Shown here in pieces: positions 1 through 11,705 of a DNA stretch of 64,000 bases. Location of the stretch: positions 2,579,501 to 2,643,500 of the forward strand of contig NC_054553.1 in NCBI RefSeq assembly GCF_017654505.1, written 5' to 3'. Made by a program: the position numbers and the translations under genes. The DNA is from Polyodon spathula (taxonomy: Eukaryota > Chordata > Actinopteri > Acipenseriformes > Polyodontidae). Under the pieces are notes generated by a model. It ran no database searches. It was not told the origin of the DNA and saw nothing but the letters and a program-made list of their open reading frames with translations. Every line of letters starts with the position of its first letter. Position 1 is the first letter of the stretch.

Positions 1-1676
1 GCTGTAGGTTAGTAAAATGACCAAGTAAAAACAGAAATTAAACTACAAGAGTCTCTTTTAAACTTGTACTCATTTTGTTATTACAGCCATGTTTTGTATG
101 CGTGTTTAACAGCTGCTACAGATTACTGCCCAGTCCACTAAATAGTCTTGAATTAACCTTTTTAAGGACATTAGAGCATTAAACAGGCCAATATGTACTG
201 AATGCATTGAGCAGTATTGAATATTCTTTTCTAGATGGCAAATTGTCAGATAACCCTTAATGCATGTTAAAACCCCTGTTATACAGCTAAGGGTTATAAT
301 AAAACTTTGCTGGATTCATTTAGCCCAACCTTAGCCTGCTTCACTTCTTTGTGTTTGGCAAAATATTAAATATGTACCATTTTTCATTTAGGAGAGACTG
401 GTGTCCACTGAATATGTTTATTTATTTATTTATTTATTACAGATTATATGTAGCGCACACCTCTATACTCCTACACTGTGCAAGACACAATAGACAAGAT
501 GTTCCATAATAAATGTTTAGCAACTGTTAGGTACTGTCTTTAGTGTTCTTGGTAACCTAGGTAACCAAGACAAAAACAAAGTGCATGGATAGCAAATCAT
601 ATTAAGAGGAACAAAATCACAATACAAGACTATGCACTCTTAAAATATTGCATTTTATTTGTATTATAGTTCATTCTATTATTTGGTATAGCATGTGGGC
701 TAGTATAATGATGTAAGACATTAGTTGAATCATCTGTTATATAACATCAGTAATGCATCTATAAATGTGTTATGAAGGATTTTGTAAACAATATTAGATA
801 GCTACTACTACTGGTAATAATATATATGTGCAATTTTATATGAACATGTAACTAAGTAATGTTTAAGAAACTTTACACTCCTAATAATGTGTCATTAAAA
901 TATTATTTGTAATAAACTGTGAAAATCTTAATAACACAATATTTTGTATAAGTAGATACTTAAACTAAAGTGGGACCACATGTGAATGCATTTCAACATA
1001 AGTGTCGGTACGTTTGTGAATGTGCAATGATGAAGTCTTAGCACAATGTGCAGGCTCCTGAGAACTGTGCATTTAACAAAGACATGCTTTTCGATTCTGT
1101 TTTTATTATTCGTATGAGCTGAAGATATAAAGGGGGTGAGCCTGAAACTGGCAAGGCCAAGACTTGCCCAATGCAAGCTGCTTTAGTATGCACATCACAT
1201 CATGACAGCTATACTGCAGGGAACAAGCAGTTTATCGAACAAGCGTGCAACCTCAGAGCCAGGAGACACACTTCACTACTCTGCCTCCAACCTGCTGTGC
1301 ATGGAGCACGAAGAGATGTTGCGAGACTCACAAAGAAGCACTTTCCTTAACAGACCTTAACAAGTGGGAGAAAGGTGGGAGCACATACATCCTCTCTTGT
1401 ATTGTCTTTTTCTTTTAGTTTTCAGCACAATTTATGTCATCACAGAAACCGGGAAGCGAAGACTGCTGGCAGTGTTACTGACTGTGAGAAGTAACAGCTT
1501 GTACCAGGTAGGAAGCCCTTTCTGGCATCCCTTCTAATGGTCTTCACTTCTGCCACTGCACTATATTGTAATATATCACCATATCTTATGGCTAATGGCT
1601 GCTGTCCTTACAATAACCTCCAGTTGTTTTTTTTTTTCCTTTGGGGAAAAATGCAGTTGCTTATGCGCTTTTCGAA
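1..1676. other. AT-rich non-coding sequence
   Basis: No repeat family or gene was recognised here apart from a short (TTTA)n run at 417-439. One short stretch near 1419-1507 has exon-like splice borders and is listed separately. The part around 1190-1380 is less AT-rich than its surroundings but has no recognisable coding content. Confidence 0.5.
1419..1507 (+). other. possible small cryptic exon (weak)
   Basis: A pyrimidine-rich stretch ending in TTTTCTTTTAG at 1408-1418 is followed by 89 bp that stay open in one frame and end at CAG|GTAGGAAG, a good match to a vertebrate 5' splice site. The predicted peptide is basic and leucine-rich in its middle and matches no family I know. No neighbouring exon was identified. 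Such acceptor and donor pairs occur by chance in long non-coding DNA, so this is only a pointer. Confidence 0.12.
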
Positions 1677-1682
1677 TATATA

Positions 1683-2031
<349 letters not shown>

Positions 2032-2448
2032 AAGTCAGTGACAGTACTGTTTTACATTATTTCAAATATGTACTTACTTTTAGAACAATCAACCGCTACA
2101 TTTAAAGTTCACTGAAAGTAGTTTGCTGATACTCAACTTTTTTCCACAGCGGGAGGTTTGTAGACCGTGATTGTGAACTCTAGCAGTGCATTACTATGGA
2201 TAGTGTATATGGTTGGTCTAGCATCGTCGTGCTGGTTTGAATATCAATAATGTATCTGCAAGGCAGTATGTCATTATAACTGTCTAATTGCTCAGATGAT
2301 GATACCCACTCCACCACACAAACAGTAGTAGTGTTGGCTTAGCAGACTGTTATTTAATTGAAATTGTGTCTGAGGATGTGTAAAAATAAAAAAAAAAACT
2401 TAACTATTGTTTAAAAAGAAATGTACTTAAATTATTGTTTTAAAAAAA
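2032..2448. other. AT-rich non-coding sequence, no feature seen
   Basis: The stretch between the compound microsatellite and the SINE holds only short A runs (2388-2398 and 2441-2448) and no recognisable repeat or coding sequence. The last A run directly precedes the SINE. Confidence 0.5.
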
Positions 2449-2917
2449 GGCACTCTGCGTGGAGTGCCGAATGAGTCTAATAGCCTGGAGGTTGCCGGTT
2501 TGAGTCCAGGCTATCCCACTGCCCTCCGTGGATGGGAGTTCCCAGGGGGCTGCGCACAATTGGTCGAGTGCTACCCAGAGTGGGGAGGGTTTAAGTAGGC
2601 CAGGTTGTCCTTAGCTCACCACACACCAGCGACCCCTGTAGACTGGCCAGGTGCCTGCAGGTCTGCCTGCTAACGGCCCAGAGCTGCATCGTCCTCTGAC
2701 ACTGTAGCTCTGAGGTAGCTGCATGGCGGAGCTGCAGAGTGAAGAGAATCGTACGGCTGCCACACACGTTTCAGAGGACGCGTGTGTCTGTCTTTGTTTC
2801 TCCGGAGTCAGAGCAGGGGGTGCAGCGGTGAGCCAGGCCTACGAATTGGGCATTTCAAATTGGGGAGAAAATGGGGTAAAATACAACTGGCGATTCCAAA
2901 TTAAAAAAAAAAAACAA
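2449..2917 (+). mobile_element. tRNA-related SINE with poly-A tail
   Basis: This GC-richer block has a pol III B-box-like motif GGTTTGAGTCC at 2497-2507 near its 5' end, a long unrelated body and an A-rich tail from about 2902 after CGATTCCAAATT. It resembles, from memory, a repeat abundant in sturgeon and paddlefish, with phrases such as GCGCACAATTGG and CAGCGACCCCTGTAG. An open frame of 86 codons from 2723 is accidental. SINEs are copied by a partner LINE; the shared 3' tail would identify that partner. Confidence 0.8.
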
Positions 2918-3184
2918 AGAAAAAGAAAGAAATGTTTAGTAATACCCAGGTTCAAAATAGTGACACCAAGTGGGTATAAGTAAAGGAAGTACATCTTTAA
3001 AGATACATAATCAGTACTCTAAAAACTCTGCAATCAATTTAGTGTGTAAAAACAGAGCTGTATGCTGTTTTAAAGGAATTTTAAGTCTGGGGAATTTGGA
3101 AGTACCACATTAGTAGCCTATGTTAGACAGTTATTAATCCCATACAAGACTGTGACAGCTTTTTAAAGTTTGTGTGAACTGCAA

Positions 3185-3800
3185 TTTCATCTAGAACTGA
3201 TTATTGTAATGTACTTTTTTCTGGTGTCCCATGTTCATAATATCACAGCTAGAATTCTGACAAAAAGCAGATAAAGTTAAAATATTACCCCTGTATTTGC
3301 CTGTTTACACTGGCTCCCTGTGCAGTAAAGAAATGATTTTAAGATTTTGCTGTTAATTTACAAGGCTCTGAATGGATTAGCACCTAGTTATTTGCCGGAG
3401 TTACTGACCCTGTATCTTCCAAACTACACTCTGATAATAACACACTGGTTATTCCGAGGGTCAACAAAAGCAACACAGGAGGGAGGGCTTTTTCTTGTAG
3501 AGCTCTTTTGTCAGGGAAGCTGGGACCATTACAGTTTTCAAGTCAAGGCTAAAAATGCACTTTTATAAAATGGCTTTCTTCTCTTCGTGGGTTTTAATGT
3601 AACTTTAAAATTGCTGCTTTTGTATTATGTGTATAGTGTTATTTAGATATGTTATTTAAATGGTCTGATTCTGGCAGTTGTATGTGTGACATGCTGTACA
3701 AATGCATTGTGGTTTGTTCTTTTCTTCTGCCATGTACTGTAGAGTGCTTTGCAATACTTTTGTAAAAGAAGCTCTATATAAACGCAATAAATAAATTGTG
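3185..3800 (+). pseudogene. L2-clade LINE, reverse transcriptase C-terminus and 3' UTR (decayed)
   Basis: Broken frames keep the characteristic order of the L2-type ORF2 end: a DYCNVLFSGVP block near 3197-3230, then ITPVFACLHWLPVQ near 3280-3325, then LLLIYKALNGLAPSYLPELL from about 3347. In L2-clade LINEs this C-terminal region follows the reverse transcriptase domain. Stops and frameshifts interrupt it. The 3' UTR ends in a GTGCTTTGCAATAC... CTCTATATAAACGCAATAAA tail ahead of an AATAAATAAAT repeat, as in L2 elements. The 5' part of the element is missing, the usual result of truncated reverse transcription. Confidence 0.8.
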
Positions 3801-4613
3801 GTAATGGTTTGTGTTTATACGTCTATAGTCATAGTTAGGTTAAATTTCCAATACCTAAGCTGAAAGGACAATGGCAATTCAACTTCCAATGAAAAATGCA
3901 TCCAACTTATTTCTATCAAGTCACATGGCATGGACATGTTTTCTTAACTTCTGTTTTCATGAAAGCTTGATATTCAGATAAAACAAAATCAGCCTTGAAC
4001 TGTAACAGAGAAGTAATTATAAAATCATCTGGGACTCTTCCCATGACAGGTCATATTTAATAAAAGGGAATTGCACATTATAAACTATATATATATATAT
4101 ATGGTATAACTGATGCAAGTAGACAGAAACTGTTCTTTATGACAATGAAACTGCTATCTGCTGAGAATCTGGTGCCACCTCATTGACTGAGATACATTCA
4201 ATAAATCGCATTATGTTTTATGCGCAGTAAGGGAGTTAATCTATGTATATTGCTATCATTAAATGTTCATATTCTTCATGGAATTTTGTGTTATTTCCCA
4301 AAAACTAATCAGCAGCTACACTAGTTTTGTCTGGTCAGGCAGAGATACACCAATTTCATTTCTGTAAATTAAAGCACAAGCATATTTAAGACTGATGACT
4401 GATGAACACTATTTCATTTACTTCACATGATGTACCCCATCTAATTTAATTCACTGATTTAAGCCGCTCCTTGTCAAGAAATTGAGCCACAGTAAAACGG
4501 TGATGAAACATCACCTGCTGACTCACACAATTTCTAACATCATATAGCAACTCTAAAGTTCTTTCTTATTTGTTTTTAATGGAATTTATTTATTATTATT
4601 GTTTTCGTCATTT
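3801..4613. other. AT-rich non-coding sequence
   Basis: Apart from a short (AT)n at 4085-4102, nothing repetitive or coding was recognised. Confidence 0.5.

Positions 4614-4696
<83 letters not shown>
4614..4696. repeat. (CA)n microsatellite
   Basis: About 41 uninterrupted CA units. Confidence 0.98.
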
Positions 4697-4697
<1 letters not shown>

Positions 4698-5971
4698 CTG
4701 TATATATGCACTTATGTATTTAATAAAACATGAATGTATTTAATTTAAAGCATGAATGAAGATATTACCTTAATGACCCTTTTCAATGGCAGATTCTCCG
4801 GCATTTATTAATTTATTTCCATGTCATCTGTATCAATTGCCTCGACCATCAAATGCGATAATACTACCATCAAATAATGATTTCATTTTCTTTGTTACAA
4901 TACATATTTAATCTATCTTTGTAACATCATAGTTATAGTAAGAAAATAAAGGCAATTGATTCGTAATGGGTTTCAACTGAATATCATAAGAATATATAAT
5001 AACAGCTATTCAAATAAGATTCATATGGAGGACAGCCATTATAGCAGGTTAGAACCCCATGCTGCTTGGGGATGCATGCCAGCCATTCATATATAGTTTA
5101 CTACATAATCACTAACCACTAAGAAAAATTACAGCTTAGAAGTTGTTATTGGTTATTAAACTATAAGCATCTGTTAAATATCATCAATCATTATTGCAAC
5201 TAGTTTGACATGCCACTAGTAAAAGCATGGTAAAATACAACACATTGACTGGAAGAAAGGGTTGAGGTCTGTATGTTACTCGGAAAGCAGGAGGAACATT
5301 CATCTACCTGGACAGCATCTATGTTAAAAACAACATGTTCAATATTTCCAAATGGGAATTTCTTCGAGGAACACTCAGGACTATGATATTAAACATTCTA
5401 CAGAGAATCTTCATGAATTTTAATTTGCTATTTTGTATCTCATGAGTGGTGTCATCAGAGTTCAGAGAATAATGTTTTGTTTTAAGATTAATGCATCAGA
5501 AAGAAAATACACTAGAGCAGGCAGTCAGTGCTCTGCACCATGCATTTTCAAATACTTTTTTTTCCAGAAGCAAACAGAGCACACAGTTCTTTAAAAAAAA
5601 AATAATTAAAGCCTAGAGACTTCTGGGTTTTTTTTCTTTCTTTTCAAGTGCTTTGTGATCGATAGCTGACTGTGAAGTGTGATTCTGTCATGTATAGTAT
5701 TCATAACACATTTACTTGACAGACAAAATAAACTGCTAAACAAAACAGAAATGTTTATGTTTATCCTTGTTTCCTAATCGAGTTCAGCAGCTTCATTTAC
5801 TTAGTTTTGTTAGTGAATACTATAATAAGGACACGGTTGAACAATCAACTTTTGAACTCTTACTTATGATTGTATTCATATAATATCAGTTTTCTCTGAG
5901 TTGAAGTAGTTTATTTTATTGACATAAGCAGCGGTGGATATAAAAAACAGAACCTTTTAACTCCTGATGCT

Positions 5972-5972
<1 letters not shown>
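4697..5972. other. AT-rich non-coding sequence, no feature seen
   Basis: No repeat family, coding frame or RNA gene was recognised. Only short homopolymer A and T runs interrupt it, near 5555-5635. Confidence 0.5.
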
Positions 5973-6023
<51 letters not shown>

Positions 6024-6054
6024 TGTGTGGGTGTGGGTGTGGGTGTGGGTGTGT
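5973..6054. repeat. (GT)n microsatellite with GGGTGT variants
   Basis: A pure GT run passes into a (GGGTGT)-type variant at its 3' end, which is consistent with a point mutation that was then copied within the array. Confidence 0.97.
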
Positions 6055-6166
6055 CACTTGTCAGCTTCTCTAAATACAATGCAAAAAAATACAGTAAAAA
6101 CACCTACTGTGTAGATCATTAAAAAACACTACATATATGCATGGTTTTGTGGCTATGTTGTACTCT

Positions 6167-6247
6167 GCTGAACAATATTATTCATTGTGTTACAGAAGGA
6201 TATAAGCAAATTGTGGTGTACCTCTGAATAAACTTGTTTTTATGTTT
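6167..6247 (+). repeat. dispersed ~80-bp repeat, copy 1
   Basis: This segment is nearly identical to 7124-7205. Both begin GCTGAACAATATTATTCATT and end after CTCTGAATAAACTT and a T-rich tail with ATGTTT. Copy 1 is bracketed by the short direct repeat ACTCTG, which begins at 6163 on the left (overlapping the first base of the repeat) and follows immediately after 6247, as expected for an insertion. The family was not recognised. The terminal AATAAA could be chance or a polyadenylation-like signal. Confidence 0.75.
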
Positions 6248-7114
6248 ACTCTGTGGACAAGGATATTGGTCTCCTTTTCAAAGTCATTTGACATTTTCTT
6301 GAAAGTGCTGTTTCCTCTAACATTTTATGATAATCAATCAATGAGGAATGAAGAGCTACTGTAGAAGATGAATAATAAAGCACATGCTAAACACAGAAAA
6401 GGCGATGATTAAAACTACTGCCATGACATTAAAGTCAAATGCTAAGTAGTACCCTAGAGGTAATTGGATGTTTGAATATTCAAATCGAATGAAAAGTGAG
6501 AACTGATGGCACATCCACAAAAACTAAACAATGCACTATCATCAGGTTTTGAAAATGTGAGTTCCAATGAAATTGATGGCAATCACACAGTTTCAGTGTG
6601 TGTTGCTTGTTTATTATACAGGTAGTGTGAATATGGTATTAGAAAGGAGTATGGGGGTACAGAAAGGATGACTTAAATATATTGTGTAATATATGTAAAG
6701 CAATATCACAGGTCAAGTGTCTGTTGTAAGTGATCAGGTGAAGTTTATTTTAGTGTTGCACTAATGAGCCAATCTTATAACTATAATTACCGACAGGTAT
6801 GTCTGACGGCACTCACAATATCTAAAAGTCCTAAAACTTTTCATAAAGTGATTACAAATGTTGGTTTTCCTTTTAGATGACCAAACACTTTACTGTAGAA
6901 GAGCTGTGCTGGAAAATATTTCTTTTTTTGTTTCAACAAACATAATGATTCACAAAAGATGAAAGACCTTCACTGTATAATCCTGAAAAAGAATGGGTGC
7001 CTATATAAAACCTTCTGATAAGACAAGGCCTGCAAGGAAATCAAACACTAAATCCAAGTTGGAACGGGACAACTCTAGAATTCCATTTCACACAACTCTC
7101 TGACAACAAGGTAG
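6248..7114. other. AT-rich non-coding sequence between two repeat copies
   Basis: No coding frame or known repeat was seen in the ~870 bp between the two copies of the 80-bp repeat. Confidence 0.5.
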
Positions 7115-7217
7115 CATTGAAGAGCTGAACAATATTATTCATTGTGTTACAGAAGGATGTAAGCAAATTGTGGTATACCTCTGAATAAACTTTTTTTTAT
7201 GTTTTGACTCTTCAATG
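7115..7217 (+). repeat. dispersed ~80-bp repeat, copy 2, with 10-bp inverted flanks
   Basis: The repeat core at 7124-7205 matches 6167-6247. Here it is enclosed by a perfect inverted repeat, CATTGAAGAG at 7115-7124 and CTCTTCAATG at 7208-7217, that copy 1 lacks. This gives copy 2 the outline of a tiny inverted-repeat element of 103 bp. No target-site duplication was found outside it. Confidence 0.65.
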
Positions 7218-8159
7218 TTTTCTTTGATTTTTAGGGATTGATTTGCTACACTTCCAAAGTTTCTTTTTAATAGAGCTGTCATCGTCAGATTCAGAATCTT
7301 TAAAGTAGACGATTTGCCTCCATTCAGCTAACTGCCTTTGCCTTGTATCTAGGTCACCATCTTAGCTCTATTCCATGTCAAAGTCTATTGAAAATCAGTT
7401 AATCATTTAGATCTGAAGGCTGCTGGGATTCTATGTATAATACAATTGAGAGTAAATGCAACCTGCTGAAGCCATTTTCAAAATGTCTATTCCCCTGCCC
7501 CTTAGATCCCTTAATATTCTACTGAAATCATTATCTGTGAGCACAAGGAAATATTAAGTTCTTGTCCTTAAAAGTGCAAGAACAATTCCCTGTTAAATGT
7601 TTTTAAACACAGCCTGCTAGCGGACTAGATATTTATTGATAACATCTTCATTGAAAGAGCTGGAGCGAAAGAAATGCTAATGGGTTTGCAAGTTCGGTTG
7701 GCATGGCTTTTTAAACACCTCACTTTGTAATCACATGCCTGCACACTCTATAAGATTATACCTGCCAATCTGGAACAATGCAGTGTCTAAGAAAAAAAAA
7801 AACATTTCAGTTTTATATGTTGCTTTGGAATTGACAGGCTTTCATTCGTATTATTTTTTTTATGGACCATAGAATGGCATTTCTCTTTTCTGAGTTAGAT
7901 TATATTTCTTATGTTATTTCTATTTCTATATCTATATCTATATCTAGAGAGAGAGGAGAGAGAGATTCAGTTTTATAGTAAAACAACAAATTATTATTAT
8001 GAAACCCATTCGTTACTAATTATTGACAATTATCATGATTGAAAACCAACACCTGATGACAATTATAGAATAAATAAGTACATAATCATCAAGTGCTGAA
8101 AAATAAATTGGAAATTTGTGAAACAAAAAAGCAACAAAACCTTTACCGTAAAGTACAGC
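7218..8159. other. AT-rich non-coding sequence with a short ATCTAT/GA microsatellite
   Basis: A (TATCTA)n run followed by GA-rich sequence lies at 7924-7966. The rest is unremarkable. The 5' half of the Tc1 element that follows at 8160 should have occupied the end of this block but is not recognisable. Confidence 0.5.
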
Positions 8160-8973
8160 AAAGTTTTCCATTGAATACTTAAAGAAGCCTGAAGATTTCT
8201 TCAACCAAATGTTATGGTCAGACAAATCCAAAATATAACTTTTTTCACCAAGAAAGCAAGTATGTTTGCAGGAATAGAGGAGAAGAATTGAAAGAAAATT
8301 TCATCATGCCCAGTATTAAACATGGTGGAGGTTGTATGATGGTATGGGCTTGTTTTTCTTCTTCAGGCACTGGCGACCTTTGTATTGTAGAAGGATCAAT
8401 GAATGTTGCAAAATATCAATACATTTTGCACTCATTTGTTACTATGTGCTAGAAGGCTTATTGGATGGAAGTTTGTATTCCAGCAGGATAATAACCCTGA
8501 ACATTCTGCGAAGTCTACAAAGGAATTTATGAAAAAAAGGAAGATTACAGTTATGGATTGGCCATCACAGTCCCCAGACTTGAATCCCATTGAGATGTTG
8601 TAGATTGACTTGAAGCTGCTGTTGCTAAAAGAAAACCAAAATTGATTGCAGAACTCAGAGCTGTATGTGTTGAAGAATGGACACAAATATCTCCAAAAAG
8701 AAGGAAGCAAAGGGTGGGCACACGAAATACTAATGTAAGGGTTCCCAAATACTTTTGTCAAAGTATGAAATTAGTTTTTGCACCTTATTTTTCATTGTAT
8801 GTATGTTATGTAATAATTTGTTGTTTTATTATAAAGCTGAATATCTACTTAAATTTCTTGCATATATATTCTTGCTTATATCTTGCAATAGAAAAAATGT
8901 AAATGATAGAAATCACTTTCTTTGTGGTTTTTCATTTTTTTAACTGCCCAAATACTTTTGTCTGCAACTGTAA
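8160..8973 (+). pseudogene. decayed Tc1/mariner transposase and 3' terminal repeat
   Basis: Three short frames together keep the C-terminal two thirds of a Tc1-type transposase. The block LKKPEDFFNQMLWSDKSK holds the first catalytic Asp at codon 8221-8223. [10 protein letters not shown] holds the second Asp at 8487-8489. [12 protein letters not shown] holds the Glu at 8592-8594. The second Asp and the Glu are 34 residues apart, the DD34E spacing of Tc1. Stops (for example at 8601) and frameshifts show that it is dead. Downstream, CCCAAATACTTTTGTC occurs twice, near 8744 and at 8947-8962, the outer copy ending TGCAACTGTA at the element boundary. The 5' end and left terminal repeat were not found. 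Confidence 0.88.
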
Positions 8974-8979
8974 TATATA

Positions 8980-9015
8980 TGTGTGTGTGTGAATAATTGA
9001 TTAAAAAAAACTATT

Positions 9016-9106
<91 letters not shown>
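8980..9106. repeat. (TG)n and long (AT)n microsatellite
   Basis: A short GT run at 8981-8990 is followed by (AT)n from about 9019 to 9106 with one phase break near 9051. It directly follows the Tc1 terminal repeat, whose insertion target is TA, so the transposon may have inserted into, or seeded, this repeat. Confidence 0.95.
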
Positions 9107-9108
<2 letters not shown>

Positions 9109-9178
9109 TTTAGGTATACTGATGATAGGATCCTAATATATACTGGTATTATAAGAAGTAGATTCTTCATATAAGGGG
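9107..9178 (+). repeat. microsatellite-associated dispersed repeat, copy 2
   Basis: Similar to the reverse complement of 1764-1836, from GGTTTAGGT to AGATTCTTCATATAAGGG. As with the other copy, the GGTTTAGGT end touches a long (AT)n tract. Confidence 0.5.
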
Positions 9179-9714
9179 ACGAAAGAAGTTACATAGACAC
9201 AAGGTGAAACAATGTCATAACTGTGTTCCACTTTGTTTTAGTATTCTATCATGGAAATGTAAACATATATTGCTATAATGCCACTATGAAAACATTTGTC
9301 ATATGTATTGGCTTTATTTATTTATACATTCTTAACGTACCTTGAGCTTGACCTTGAGAAACACAAATCCATTTCATATGAGTGCCGCTGCGAAGGACAG
9401 GCTATCAGTTATGCTAACGCATTGGTTTGGACATTTGGGCATGCTGCCCATAACAGACAGATCTCAGACCCCGTGTTGCAGGTGATGTGAGAGGTATGGA
9501 TCTCCAGAGAGAACAGCTGGCCCTGAGGCAAACCTGACACTCAATCTTGTGCTTTAAACAGTAACAGCAACTTGCCATGATCAAGGCCTGAGGAAGGAGG
9601 CAAACTGTACTTTTCTCCACTTGCATGCAGAAGAGCCTTTAGATGGGAGGATTTTATTTTTCTGACTTTTACAATGGAGTACTCTTCCTTAGGATCTGCA
9701 GAAAGCAGCTTCCC

Positions 9715-9716
<2 letters not shown>
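9179..9716. other. unique-looking non-coding sequence
   Basis: The 9370-9640 part is less AT-rich than its surroundings and has no repeat signature. It could be constrained non-coding DNA, but nothing in one sequence proves it. The short frames on both strands here show no family match. Confidence 0.3.

Positions 9717-9775
<59 letters not shown>
9717..9775. repeat. (TG)n microsatellite
   Basis: About 29 TG units. Confidence 0.98.
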
Positions 9776-9776
<1 letters not shown>

Positions 9777-11159
9777 GTTTTGTATCTTGCCCTTGCCTTC
9801 ATATACTGTTAAAAGTCATTGTCAAATCTACCGTGAGTGTTTTGCATTTTGGAACATCTCATTAAATTAGCTGTTAGCCTTAAAAGGTGCAAGGTCATAA
9901 ATGATGAGTAAAGGCAAGTCTTTATGATCCTAATAAGCATGCACTATTCCTTTATTTCTAAATCTTTGCTGTTAATTGATTAATAACGACATCTACATGG
10001 AAACAACATGAAATAACTTAGTATTTTATCCTTTGAGGCAAATCTTCATTATACTTAGCTGTTGTACAAATGGCCCCGGCACATCTTAGAAAGTGCCTGT
10101 CCATTTTCTCATTCAGTTCCATATCATGAAGTTACCATCAACGACTTCAACAAACCCTTCACTGACCTGCAAGTACCTGTGTTGGCAGGGTATTTTGCTT
10201 CACCTAATATTTTTCTTTTGTCTGATAGTTCTAGATACCTAAGAAACTCCAGAGCTGGAATTAAACAAGATTGAAGTGAGAATGTAATTAAGCTTGTCAA
10301 AGACCCTTGTTGATCAAAGAATTTCACAAGATACAGTGTACGCTCTTTCCTCCATTTGTTCCTGAGAAATACAATGTGTGTGTATTTTTTTCTGAAAAAC
10401 TGGCATTTCTATTAGAATGATGTATACACTTCACAATGTAAACCAGATTGTAAAGGACAGCTGAATAAAGGTGGTATATGTACAATGGTTACTGTAATTG
10501 GTTGTAATCTGCTTATTTATAATTCATTTTTGGCATCCAACAAATGCAAATTAGAACCAGTATACGTTTTGATCATTAGTGCCCCTAATTAATACCAACA
10601 ACAAAAGTGCACCTCCTGCCTGCTATAAATGATTTCAAAGATAACCATTTATTTTGATTCAGTAGTCTTCAAAGACTGTAACACAGTTCTGCTAACAAAA
10701 AGAGACAGTAACCAAATATTTAGAAAGAAAATAATTTCAGGATCATTTATTTAAAAAAAAAAAAAAAAATACTGTGCTGCAGGTTTAAAAGCCAATTTTC
10801 TGTTTTATTTAGGCACTGTAGCTACATGTCTTTCAATGACACATCTACAGTAGTAGTGTCACTGATGGTGGTTCTCTGGCATGTCATCCTAAGTCTGTCT
10901 CATAATTGCTTGCCATCTGCTGCAGTTACTATAACAATTAATATTATTTATTGCATTATTTTAAATGAAATTCAATGGCACACTATGCTAAGTAGTAGCT
11001 TTTTCAAGTGTACTGGGCAGTGTTTTGTGATGCATTGCCATCACAGATTGTGACCGCTGCAGTTGACATGAGGGTAAAAGCTCTATAACCACACCTGCAG
11101 AAGCTCACCTGCGCGTCTCGTAGTCACCGGTTACAGGTTGTACAATTCCTGTAGAAATA
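9776..11159. other. AT-rich non-coding sequence
   Basis: Only a homopolymer A run at about 10753-10769 stands out. No known repeat or coding sequence was recognised. Confidence 0.5.
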
Positions 11160-11705
11160 AGGGAAAGAGAAAAGTCCATTCGGCCCATCAAGGCATGTCC
11201 CATGTTAACACATCTTTCTACCCTACTGGGGAGAACTAATTGAAAAGCACAGAATCTAGCTTTTTTTTTTTTTTAATTTTCCCAGGGGTTTAGATCCTAC
11301 TACGTCACCCGTTAGGCTACTCCATCCATTACTAACTCTTTGTGTAAAAAAAGTGTTTCCAACCTTCTGTTCTAAACTTGCTTTTTCTCAGCTTCCACTT
11401 ATGCCCTCTTGTTCTTCTCTCTGTGCTCAATTTGAAGCAGTGTCTTTATCTAGACCATTTATGTCCCCTCGTTCCCTTCTTTTTTTAGGCTGGAGAGATT
11501 ATATTTTTTTAACTTGTCTTCACAGCTCATGTCATTCAGTCCTGGGATCAGTCTAGTTGCCCTTCTCTGTACCTTCTCAAGTGCAATTAAGTCTTGTAGT
11601 GGGAGACCAAAACTGCACCCAATATTCTAAGTGGGGGTCTAACTAGGGCATTGTATAATCTTAGTATAGCTTCTCTAGGTGTATTCCAAGCCTTTTTCGT
11701 TGACA
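11160..11705. mobile_element. CR1-like dispersed repeat fragment
   Basis: The block starts near AAGTCCATTCGGCCCATCA and includes CTCTTTGTGTAAAAAAAGTG, TCTGTTCTAAACTTGC, ATGCCCTCTTGTTCTTC, AGTTGCCCTTCTCTGTACC and ACCAAAACTGCACCCAATAT. This order of phrases is common, as I remember it, in a CR1/L3-related repeat of many vertebrates, and it parallels the fragment at 47222-47520. I cannot assign the superfamily firmly or give its orientation. A 67-codon frame inside it, at 11353-11556, is accidental. Confidence 0.55.

Noticed and set aside
4614..4696. Long tandem repeats as possible CRISPR-like or satellite arrays
   Set aside because: Pure dinucleotide microsatellites with no spacer structure; the sequence is vertebrate in character.
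6167..7205. The two 80-bp repeats as LTRs of a very small retrotransposon with the 6248-7123 stretch inside
   Set aside because: Copy 1 has its own direct-repeat flanks, copy 2 has different inverted flanks, and no primer-binding or polypurine site was recognised between them.
8332..8603. Tc1 frames as an active transposase gene
   Set aside because: Frameshifts and a stop right after the catalytic Glu, plus the missing 5' half, show that it is a pseudogene.
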